This document shows, piece after piece, positions 24,168 to 35,100 of a DNA stretch of 64,000 nt. The notes under the pieces were generated by a model. It saw only the letters and a program-made list of their open reading frames with translations. It did not search any database and was not told the origin of the DNA. Positions within the stretch are counted from its first letter, which is position 1; each line of letters opens with the position of its first letter. The translations under genes were made by a program, and so were the position numbers. The DNA is from Halicephalobus mephisto (taxonomy: Eukaryota > Nematoda > Chromadorea > Rhabditida > Panagrolaimidae). The DNA is taken from positions 124,001 to 188,000 of the forward strand of contig SWDT01000120.1 in NCBI GenBank assembly GCA_009193035.1. Reading direction: 5' to 3'.

Positions 24168-25040
24168 TTAATCACGATCAATCACGTTTTTCGAATTCAC
24201 AAAAAATCACTTTGATACATCGAACAGTTGACTTTGATTTTTTCATTTTTGTTTTTATTTTGACATTTTTAAAAACTTCAATAATTTCGTTAACGATATT
24301 AAAGTAAATCTATATTCTTAAGTTCCTACATAACTAATCACGATCAATGAAGTTTTTCGAATTCACAAAAAATCACATTGATATATTCAAATTTTGACTT
24401 TGATTTTTTCATTTTTGTTTTTCATTTTTTAATATTTCATAATCCTCTCAAATGTTCTCAATAACATTGAAGTAAATCTATATTCTTAATTTCCTACATA
24501 ACTAATCACGATCAATGAAGTTCTTCGAATTCATAAAAAATCACATTGATATATTCAACTGTTGACTTTGATTTTTTCATTTTTGTTTTTTACTTTTTAA
24601 TACTTCATAATTCTTTCAAATGTCCTCAATAACATTGAAGTAAATCTATATTCTTAATTTCCTACATAACTAATCACGATCAATGAAGTTTTTCGAATTC
24701 ATTAAAAATCACATTGATATATTCAAATTTTGACTTTGATTTTTTCATTTTTGTTTTTATTTCGTCGTTTTCAAAAACTTTTTCAATAATTTCTGAACAA
24801 ATCAACGATTTTAATCTTGTGCTTGATTAATCGAAGATCTTTAATGTTTTTCGAATTTATGAAAAATTCGACTGATCGTCCGAACAGCTGTCCGTGATTT
24901 CCTCATATCGATCACTTTCATTTCGTAAAATTTTTTATTTAATTCATTTTTAAATAAATTCGAATTTCGAACTCAATGTGCAATTAATCGAAGATATATA
25001 ATTTTCTTCAAATTCATAAAAAATTAATCATGATTTCTTT
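24168..25040. repeat. 168-bp tandem array, four good and two decayed copies
   Basis: The marker CTAATCACGATCAATGAAG recurs at 24334, 24502 and 24670 (exactly 168 bp apart), with an earlier copy at 24168 (166 bp). Each unit also holds TTCGAATTCACAAAAAATCAC, TTGACTTTGATTTTTTCA and TTCCTACATAA. Units near 24815 and 24990 are strongly diverged. Confidence 0.85.
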
Positions 25041-25559
25041 ACACAAATTTCGTAATATCTTAATTTTAAATTTTTTATTTTTTTTGAAATTCAAAATTTT
25101 CTATTTTTTTAAATTTTAAAAATTTTAAATTTTTTAAATTCTTTATTTTTTAAATTTTTTAATTTTAAAAATTATATATTTTTTAAATTCTTTATTTTTT
25201 TATATTTTTAAATGATACTGTATTCAATGTAAAATTTCAATAATATCATAATCATTAAAGTTTTTTATAGCTGAGAAGAGCTTTTTTGACAGATTCGAAT
25301 AATTTTTATTTACATTCGATTTCTTATATAAGAAAAATAAACAAAATAATCTTCAAAAAGTTGTAAATAAAAGATTTATTTTTTTATAAATTTTCAGAAA
25401 TTTTATTTTTATAAATAATAATTTCCATTTTTTCAATATCGATATTCTGTTTTGATTACTGTATTTAGTTGGACTTTTTGCGTGGGATATTTCAATGTAA
25501 TAAATCCTGCATCAAAATAAAAAAGAAACACGAAGTCACATTTCACAAAAAAACGAATT
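25041..25559. other. AT-rich spacer, no gene seen
   Basis: Runs of AAATTTTTTAAATT up to about 25210, then unique AT-rich sequence without an exon or RNA gene that I can support. Confidence 0.4.
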
Positions 25560-26045
25560 TTCCGTTCGAGAATTATTTAAAAAGATTTTTTGTTTAAGAT
25601 TTATTTAGTGAAATTTTCCACTCGAGAGGCATCGAAAAGAATTTTCTGTTCGAGAATCATTTAAAAGAATTTCTTGTTTATGACCTATCTAAGAGAGTTT
25701 TCCGTTTGAGAATCATCAAAAAGAATTTTCTGTTCGAGAGTTATCAAAAAGAATTTTCTGTTCGAGAATCATCAAAAAGAATTTTCCGTTCGAGAATCAT
25801 TTAAAAGAATTTCCTGTTTATGACCTATCTAAGAGAGTTTTCCGCTTGAGAATCATCAAAATAAATTTTCTGTTCGAGAGTTATCAAGAAGAATTTTCCA
25901 CTCCAGAATCATCAAAAAGAATTTTCCGTTCTAGAGTTATCAAAAAGAATTTTCTGTTCGAGAATCATCTAAATAAATTTTCCATTCAAGGATCATTAAA
26001 CCGAATCTTCCATCCGAGACCTATCTAAAAGGATTTTTCATTTGA
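25560..26045. repeat. About 30-bp tandem repeat TTCGAGAATCATCAAAAAGA
   Basis: Sixteen or so units, 30 bp long with variants (GAGAATCAT, GAGAGTTAT, GACCTATCTAAGAGAG). A higher-order pattern is visible: the block containing TTTATGACCTATC recurs at about 25678 and 25818. An open frame across 25846-26028 is a by-product of the 30-bp period. Confidence 0.85.
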
Positions 26046-26945
26046 GTCATCTAAGTGCATTTTTAATTTGTTTTTTTTTAAATTTCTATCAAAATTGTTT
26101 TTTTGTTAATTTTCATCATTAAGACGATTCAAAGTAAATATTTATATCGAAAGTGACATTAAACAATTCAGTTTTACGCAATATTTAACTAAAATAAAAT
26201 GAAAAAATAAATTCATTCTGTTCTCCAGACAGAATTTAGATTTTTAAAATTCAAATACGACTATCATACACGTCAAAATAAAAATTAAATTTTCAACTGA
26301 AACATGATTTTTGGAATAAAATTCAACTTTCGTATGAAAAAGTTAATAATCAAAATTTAAAATTAAAATTTGAATTATTTTTAAAAAATTATTTTTAATT
26401 CTAGAAATTTGAATAAAATTCGACTAATTTAGATAAGTTTGAAATTAAAAAATCGTTGTTTTCTGAGTGCGAAAAGTCCAAAGTTGGACCTCCAACACCG
26501 ATTGTTAACTTCTATGAAACGGGATATATTTTTTGAACAAAGACAAAACTTAAAAAATCTAGAAGAATAAAGCCGAGACAGACAGGTGGATCTAGATATG
26601 GATTACTATTAAGATCATATTTTGTCAAAGTTGGTCATCAAAATCCGACTTCGAACTCTGACCGTCGATTTTGATGAAATAAAACATCGATTTCATTGGT
26701 AATCCATGTTTTAATTTATTCCCCTAAATTCCTTGGATTTTGTCCATGTTTAATAAAATATATCTTATTTCATCCAAATTGAAAATTAAAGTTTGATTTT
26801 TTTTTAAAGTTATTTTTTATTTAAAAAATCCAAATATCAAGTTTCATTAATTAAAATATTTTTAAATAAAAATAATCTTTGTTGTCTTAACGCCAAAAAT
26901 CAATTTCGAATTCTGACCGTCAATTTTGAAAATACGAAAATTCAA
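26046..26945. other. Intergenic AT-rich DNA
   Basis: No supported gene. Contains two separated stretches reading CGAATTCTGACCGTCAATTTTGA (26650 and 26912), a phrase that also occurs at 27465, so it belongs to the same dispersed repeat neighbourhood as the next block. Confidence 0.4.
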
Positions 26946-26949
26946 AGTT

Positions 26950-27445
26950 TCATATTCTCAAAATTAAAGTCAGAGTTCAAAGTTAAAATTATAATTTTTT
27001 GCGTTGAGAAATTCTACATTTTTTTATTTCAACAAGATGTAATTTATCTTACGCAAGTTTCCTTGATCCAGAGTTGATTTATGAGATATGTCTTAAGATG
27101 GAAAATTCAAAGTTCCATATTCTCAAAATTAAAGTCAGAGTTCAAAGTTAAAATTATAATTTTTTGCGTTGAGAAATTTTATATTTTTTTATTTCAACAA
27201 GATGTACTTTATCTTACGCAAGTTTCCTTGATCGAGAGTTGATTTATGAGATATGTCTTAGGATGGAAAATTCAAAGTTCCGTATTCTCAAAATTAAAGT
27301 CAAAGTTAAAATTATAATTTTTTGCGTTAAAACACAACTTGTTAGTCATGTTTGAATTTTAAAAATTTCATTAAATTTCAACTATCAATTTAGAAAAAAC
27401 AGGTTTTTTAAATGGAAAAAATTCATAAATGTTTCTTGAAACGAA
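26950..27445. repeat. 165-bp tandem repeat with a dispersed copy at 42837-43170
   Basis: GCGTTGAGAAATT starts units at 27001 and 27166 (165 bp apart), and a shorter third unit has GCGTTAAAACAC at 27324. Each unit carries CAACAAGATGTA, TTATCTTACGCAAG, TTGATTTATGAGATATGTCT and GGAAAATTCAAAGTT. Confidence 0.85.
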
Positions 27446-27799
27446 AATTCCAAAAATCAACCTTGAATTCTGACCGTCAATTTTGATGGAATGAGATGCT
27501 GACGTTTTCTGACTGGTTCAAAGTTGTTCTTTAATCTTGTTTCTGTCAATTCACGTTGTTAAGACAGAAATCAAAAGTATATTAATAATTTTTAGTAGAA
27601 AAACAAGACAGAACACAATGATTAGAAAAATAAGGAAAATTTTGATATATAAAATACAACAAATAACTTGATAGTTATCGAATAATACTTTTACTTTACT
27701 TTATCGAACGTTTTCAAAGCAATTACAATATTGGATTTACAACATTATATACTCAAGCTTGCACTCCTCTATTGTCCACTTGCATTCGCGCATCTCAAC
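27446..27799. other. Spacer, no gene seen
   Basis: AT-rich, with no exon, RNA gene or repeat unit I can support. Confidence 0.35.
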
Positions 27800-28075
27800 C
27801 TTTCTGATCATCTTCAGGAAATTCTTTCTCTTACTAGGATCATCTTCAAGGAATTCTTCTCTTACTAGGATCACCTTCAAGGAATTCTTCTCTTACTAGG
27901 ATCATCTTCAGAAAATTCTTCCTCTTACCAGGATCACCTTCAGGGAATTCTTCTTTTACTAGGATCATCTTTAGGGAATTCTTCCTCTTACTAGGATCAC
28001 CTTCAAGAAATTCTTCCTCTTACTAGGATCACCTTTAGGTAATTATTCCTCTTACTAGGATCATCTTTTCGGTCC
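27800..28075. repeat. 31/32-bp minisatellite TTCTCTTACTAGGATCATCT
   Basis: Eight units with marker TTACTAGGATCA followed by YCTTCARGGAATTCTTC. Unit length drifts between 31 and 32, so it is not a translated repeat even though one minus frame reads DDPSKRR for a few units. Confidence 0.85.
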
Positions 28076-28123
28076 TTCTGACCTCGCTTCTTTCTTTGAG
28101 GAATGCGTCTTAACCGTTTGTAG

Positions 28124-28288
28124 TCAGATTGCGGCTGGCAAGGCCTGGATCTGGATCTGGATAAAGAAAAACTGTTAACTCGTATTTACCATTCTCAAAT
28201 GTTTGATCTCATAATCGGTCAGATTAAATTCTGCACCTTGTCTGCAACATTCAGCCAGATCGACTTGTTTAATTTTACGGAACTTCAT
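28124..28288 (-). CDS. Doubtful 43-residue small ORF, two exons
   Basis: ATG at 28288 opens MKFRKIKQVDLAECC...DYEIKHLRM, ending at a GTAAAT donor after 28190. A 33-bp intron would be too short for most nematode introns, but its TTTATCCAG acceptor then gives IQIQALPAAI and a stop at 28124. The DYEIKHLR piece resembles DDEIKLLR in the last exon of the gene at 23530, and the VDLAECCRQ piece has relatives at 23213-23270. This looks like a paralogous fragment, more likely a relic than a gene. Confidence 0.2.
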
Positions 28289-28310
28289 CTCTCACGTCAA
28301 TCAATTTACA

Positions 28311-29185
28311 ACTTTCATTCCAGAATACAAAATTATAAAAATTAATTTTTTTAATGTTAAATTTAAATTGTATATTTCACATTTTTTATTTAATTTTATT
28401 CAACATTGTGATTTTCAACATCCAGCTAAAAATTTCATTATCAATTAAAAATCATCGGAAAATAAAAAATTCTGATATATTCCAGGCACTGCCAAAGAAA
28501 AATAATCAGAAAAAAAAATTACTTATAATCTAGCTGGATACTATAACAATTTACAAACTAAAAATAAATCCCTAACATTTATGGCCAATAAATTAAAAAA
28601 AAATCATATAATAAATTTTGTTTTTTTAGGCCAAAAAAAATGTAGAGAAAGATCAATAGGATAAAACACGTCATTTTTCGCAACTTCTATACAATATTCA
28701 TAAATTAAAAAAAACTAAATCAACACACAAAAAAACGTAATTTTTAATTCAGTAAAAAAATGCAAATTTTCACTTTTCGTCACAAATTTCAAATATTCAT
28801 AAAAAAAAATAATAAAATTTCGCAATTATTACAAAAATAAAAAAATTACGTTTTTTTGCGCGAAGAACCACAGAACCCGATTATCCGGGCATTGAAAACT
28901 GAAGACACTGATTTTGACAGAATTGAAAACAATAGAAATCTGCTTATTATACACTAGTGACCCAGTTTAAAAACAATTAATTTTGAGTAGTAACAAAATT
29001 GGAGGTAATTCACAATGTCGTCAAAGGAGATCAACTAAATACAAAATTTTTAATTTTTCTAGTTCTGATCAAACCAGGTTTCAGAAAACAGCAATCGGGA
29101 TTACAACTACCTACATGGAGCACATGGATTCAGAACATTTCAAGGCAACAAAGAATATTCCCGGTTGTATTTTTTTGAAAGAACT
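28311..29185. other. 3' flank of set-16, no gene seen
   Basis: AT-rich up to about 28860, then a short more complex stretch. An ORF at 28983-29267 (+) runs antisense into the last set-16 exon and is its shadow. Confidence 0.4.
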
Positions 29186-32100
29186 TCAATTCATCCATTT
29201 AACGCAATTTGGAGCACCACAAAGACACGGAATTTTGTCTTTAGTATCTTCAAGTTCGAATTGGTAATCGTAACAAAGCTAAAAAGTTTAAAAATACCAA
29301 TTATTTATAAAACAAAAAACTTACTTCTTCTCCAGCTTTTATAGGTCTACCAGCAATAATGACAATTTTCTTAACATTGTCAATATTAATTATTTGAGTA
29401 AAGCAATTCGGATCACACGAGTGATTGATGTATCTAGCCATATTTCCGCTCTTTGTGGCATCAATGACAAGTTCAGAATCAATTCTAAACATGTATATTC
29501 CCATATTTTTTTGAGAATATTTCTTTTCGCGAATTTCACAAACCTAAAAATTTCAAATCAATCAAAATTAACATATTTTAAATCAATTTAAACTAAAATT
29601 TCCTAAATTTAAAAATTTAAAATTCTAAAAATCAATCAAAATTAAAATATTTTAAATCAATTTAAACCAAAATTTCTTAAATAAATTTTAAAAAATAACT
29701 TACTTCACTTCTAATAATTTCTCCAACATATTCGCATACCATTTGATACATACAAATATCCTTTTTTGCATAAAGTCCAAAACCAGCTATTCTCGATCTC
29801 CCAAGAGCAACATAAGATTTCCATTCTGATTTCATTGTTTTATAACGTGAATAAATCTGAGCACTATTTCCACCATTATATTCACATTTACCTGTTGCTA
29901 ACATTTCTTCTGATATTCCCGATGCTTTCAGCATTTTAAGCGTATTTTCATCATAATGATTCGATATGTCATTTGCCGGTCTTCTACCTGCAACAAAATA
30001 ATTCATTTAGTCATATAAATAAACCACATCACAGTAGTTTAGCCTAAATGGCATTTTCATATATCAATTTAAAAACAAGAAACTAACGTTTTCTTTTATT
30101 TGTTATACTTGAACTTGAAGCTGGACGATCTTCATGTTTTTGAGGAGAAGCAAGAGTTTTCTTCGATTTTATAAGAGTTCGAAAACAAGGTTCTGTTCTA
30201 GCACATCCCGTCGGATTAACAGCCAATGGAACTTCCATCAACGGCACTCCACCATGTTTAAATTCATAACTGTGAAGTTGATCAATTCCAGGAAGCTAAA
30301 ATAAATCCAATAATCCCAAAATTACATTAAAATTAAAACAAACCGATTCAATCATTTTCGTAACAGGAACTTCATGAAATCCAAACAACGTATGTCCACT
30401 AATCTGACTTGGGAAAAATCTCAAAACAGTTCCATTTCTGTCTCTAATCTGCTGAATAGAATTCAAAATTTTCAACCATCCATTTTGAGGCGAAAAATCA
30501 GTTATTTCTTTTCCTTCAAAAGTAATTCTAAAACACGGTTTGTTATCCACATCTTCAATTGTACATTCATATGGAATCCTTCTTTCTACATCTCTAGGAT
30601 GCCAGAATATTCTTGTAACTTTAAATCCAATTGGATAAATATAATTTGTATCATGGAAGGACCTAAGTTGATCTGGCAAAAGTTGTCCAATTTGATAAAA
30701 AACCAAACTTCCAATTCTCATAATCATATCACACGAAAACGAATTATTATAAATTTTCGACAATAATGAATTTTCTTCTCTTTCGACATAAATCCTTCTT
30801 AACGCATCCAATTCTTCTACTTTAACATCTGGATGTACATTTGTACCATGATTTGTACAAATTACTGTCTGAAAACCATTATTCTAAAATATTCAATAAG
30901 TTAATCCTTAACAAAACAACCAACCGTATCTTTCATAAATTTACATGAAGTCCTATATGCACATGGCAAATGATACCAACTTTCACATTCCAATTTAATA
31001 CATTTAATAGAAGCTCCATTTTTCGAACAAACAAGACATTTCGTAATTTTCGCTTGTTTAATTGCTGCTTGAACATTATTTAAACCACCACATTCACTTT
31101 CATGTACTTCTGACGACCAAATAGCACAATTAACATGAACCCATTCATTTGCATCCACATTTAATAATCTCCCAGTAAGTGACGGCAAACCATCTCCAAT
31201 TTCGTTACAAAAAGCACATTTTCGACGATCTTTTTGCGATAAAGTATTCCAATTTCCACAATGTTCTTGAATAGCTGTCCTTGTATCTTCTAATGGTTTT
31301 CTAAATGTTGATAAAAGTTTTTCATCACATATCATCCATCCTTGACCTTTAAACTTAAAAGCTCTACTTCCACCCGGCGTAACTTCAATCGTTGGTTTAA
31401 TAGGTTGAGGTAATTCAGCTACAGTATATTCAAATTCTCTTGGTTGTCTTAATGAATCTAACAAAATCAATTTATCCGGATCACAAAATGACCAATCTTC
31501 TTCATTTTCATTTGGTGATGGTAAAGGTGGAATTGATTCTTTATCATTAATTTCAATTGTTAATTGTTCTTCTAATTTCACTTCTGTTTCAGGTAATACA
31601 ACTTTCGATTCTTCTGAACGATTATATTCAATATAACATTGTTCATTACAATATTTTTCTCTAAATGCACCTTCTAACTCATGTTCATAAATATTTTCTT
31701 GAAGAAGAGGAGTACCACAACCACAACATTCCGGTATGTCGTCGTCCAGATCCGGACAAGAAGTAGCTCCAGGAGACAAAACAGGTGCTGATTCAATTCC
31801 AAATTCAATTTCATCAATACAATCACCATCAGGACGAAGAACACTTGCTATTTTTGCAACAATTGATTCTGTAGGAATATCTTCCAAATAATCTACAACT
31901 AATTCTATGTTTATATTTTCTAAATTATTTTCATAATTTTCTTTCCATGCAGATCTCGGAGGATCACACGGTGGTAAATCCAATTCTGGCCATCTCGGAA
32001 CAGATGGAATATGTAATTCAATACCTTCTTGTTCTCTAATTCTATCAATATTCAATTGATCCAAGTCATCTTTAGGTACTTCATTTTCAAAACTCAAATC

Positions 32101-35100
32101 ATAAAAAGGTTCATCCGATGTTTCAGTAAATATTTTTTCTTGATTATTATCCAAATCCGGTTCTTTCAATGCATCCAATCTTACAGTACTATAAAGACCA
32201 CTACATTGAATAGGCAATTCTTCTCTTGCAGTTATTACTTCACAATGTTCTTCAAAATCATTATAAAAATCCGTCATAAAACTTAATCCAATTGATCCAA
32301 ACTGAGAACCTTCAATAAGAACATCTGCTCCATTATCCGGCAATTTCGTCGTATCAGAAGTGATAAAAGTAGCCGGATCGTAACTCGGCAAAGGATTCAA
32401 AGCCGGAGATGGAATAGGAGGAAGTGCATTTAATGAATTTTGAAGTTTTTCTAAAACAACTTCATATTCACATGCTTCATTCATAGGTGCTGTTTTCTTT
32501 GTTGTCATTCTTTTTTTCTTTTTTGGAGCATCTAAAGCAGTTGGAGAAATAGAAAACAAATGTTCCGATGGTGGAGCATGTGTCATTAATAACCTCTTAA
32601 CATCGGGTTCATTCATTTCAATTCCACAAATTTCATTTAAAATTCCATCTAATACATCATAAACAATTCTTTCATCATCCGTCTTCAAATCAGCAAATAC
32701 AACACCTCCCAAGGACGACGATCTTTGAGGTCTTAGAGGATCTGTCAATGGTTTTTTTCTTTTTCTTCCTCTTGACGGCTTCTGAATAACCGCTTCCGTG
32801 GACATGGACGACATAGACCTGATAGTCCCCGGAGTGCTTGGATCCCCCAGAGAAGACACAGAATCCGCTCTTTGGATTCCATTCATAACCATACCTGATC
32901 CAAACGAACTCGTCGACATTGTTCTTGTGGAGAAACTGAATCTCGGAGAGGCCATACTCACAGGAGATCCAGTTTCAGGAGTTCTCACAATCAACGATTG
33001 TCCATTTATAGTTGATCCAGGAGCTAAAGCAGTCAAAGAACTAGAAGAAGTCGGTTCATTACAAACCAAAAATTGTGCAGAAGTATGAATTGCTGTTACA
33101 GAAATAATACCATATTGACTTTCTAATTCGTCAAGTTGATTTTGAATATCTTTAAGTTCACGTTTAACTAAATCAACATCACGATTACTTTGTGCAATAT
33201 TTTTTCCAACATCAGCCATTTTTTCTTGATCAACTTCACTTAATTCATGCATCACTTTTTCACCATTAGCATCAACTTCGTTATGTTTGTTCAATTGACG
33301 TTTCCTCGCGTTTAGACTCTTTCTAATTTTTCTCAATTGAGTCAAATTAGTATCCAGTTGCTAAAAATTAGAAATTAAAAACCCCAAAAACAAGACTTAA
33401 AAAATCTTGGATTTAAAAAACACTAAAGTAGAAAAATAAACAATTTTAAAAACATTAAAAAGTAAAACTCCAAAAATTAAAAATCAAAACCATAAAATAT
33501 TAAAAATTTCAGAAATTTTAAAAAATAAAACTAAAAAAAATAGAAATTTTAAAAAAACTAAAAAAATTTAAATTTAAAAAAAACTAAAAAAATTTAAATT
33601 TAAAAAAAAATAAAAAATTTAAATTTAAAAAAATTAAAAATTAAACCCACTTCTTGTCTATGTTTCAAACTATCTTGTTGTCTTTTCAAATTATCGAATC
33701 TTTGAGCAATTTCCGCTGTTACTGTTCTAGTAGTGACTTGTGGTCTTGGATTATTATTACCACCACTTAATTCTCTCACAATTATATTTCCATGTCCATT
33801 TCTAAATTCATTTGAAGAACCAGCAACTCCATGTTGTTGTTGACTATTAATATGAACAACAACTTGAGCTGTTGGAGCAACTTGTGTAACTATTTCGTTT
33901 CCAACATGTCCAATACTGTTCACAACAGGTCCATTCAATTGAACATGCTGAATTGGATGATTTCCATTAACATTGGAAATACTTTGTCTCGGAGACATTG
34001 TATCTTCTCTAGATTCCGATGACCTAGGAACAGAACTCTCCAAAATACCTGATTGTGAAGACCCATCAGGACGATTCAACTGATTAATTCCTCGTTTTCT
34101 CGGGGCTCTAGTTCTATTAGCCCTATTGTCTCTCGCTTTTTGAACATATTTCTGTCTTTTATCCGACTCTAAATTTCTCCAATTTTTCTGGATCTGTCTC
34201 GCTCTATCCGCCCAATTAGGAAATTCCGTTTTCAAATGCGGATATTCCATATTTGCATACAACACCGGTGCTTTAGTTGCTCTATCACCAAGTGGTTCAT
34301 CTTCAATCCATCTTTCAGTAGCTTGATTAACTCTTTCCGTATCATTCGAACCCGAATGATGATGATGTGATCTTTGCATTTCTAATCTATGACGATCTTG
34401 AGGCAATTCAATTCTCCCTGGTTCTTGTCCTTCTTGTTGATCGCCAGATTGATCTTGATTTGTATCTAAAATTTGATATAAAACCAAAAATCATAGAAAA
34501 CTGCAAAATTTCCATTTTTCAAATCTTAAATTTCAACTATATAGGAATTCTAACAAAACCATTTCCAAAAATTTCGAAGATTTACATACAAAAAACTTAC
34601 CATTTGAAAAATCATCCTCAAAATCATCATCATCATCTCCGAGGAAATTACTAAAATCAAAGTTATCAAGATTATCGATATCCATGTCATCTCCGAGCAT
34701 ATCTCCTATCATGTCTTGTTCTTGTTGACTTCTCAACGCATCTGCTGCTTGATCTGATAATTCAAAAACTTCTCTAATTTTTTTATGTTCTTTAACGTAA
34801 TGTTGAGAATCTTCCAGAACAGGTTCATTGATTTGCATTTCTACAACTGTTTTTCCGTCAACTCCTGCAATTCCCCAGAACGCTTGTTGAATATTAATTG
34901 GATAAGCATCTTCCAATTGATGTTTTCTTGGTTTTCTGGGACGTCTTTTGTGTTTTCCAATTGCATTCGACTTATCGTCTGGTTCTTCTTTATCTACAGT
35001 ACCTCCTTCTTCATCCACTGATTGTGTCGTTCTATTTCTGTTCTTCACTATGAAACCACCGATTCCTAGTTTCGGCGGTCGTCTACCTGGACCAGATATT

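Noticed and set aside
25846..26028. ORF across the 30-bp repeats
   Set aside because: Unit length is a multiple of three, so the frame is open by arithmetic.
24168..28075. CRISPR-like appearance of the repeat arrays
   Set aside because: Repeat units are contiguous, 31-168 bp, without unique spacers of constant length, in a eukaryotic genome.
28983..29267. 94-codon plus-strand ORF
   Set aside because: Antisense to the last exon of set-16, which encodes the intact post-SET motif.
32029..33088. Plus-strand ORFs inside set-16 exon 9
   Set aside because: Shadows of an 812-codon exon with a recognisable extended PHD finger.
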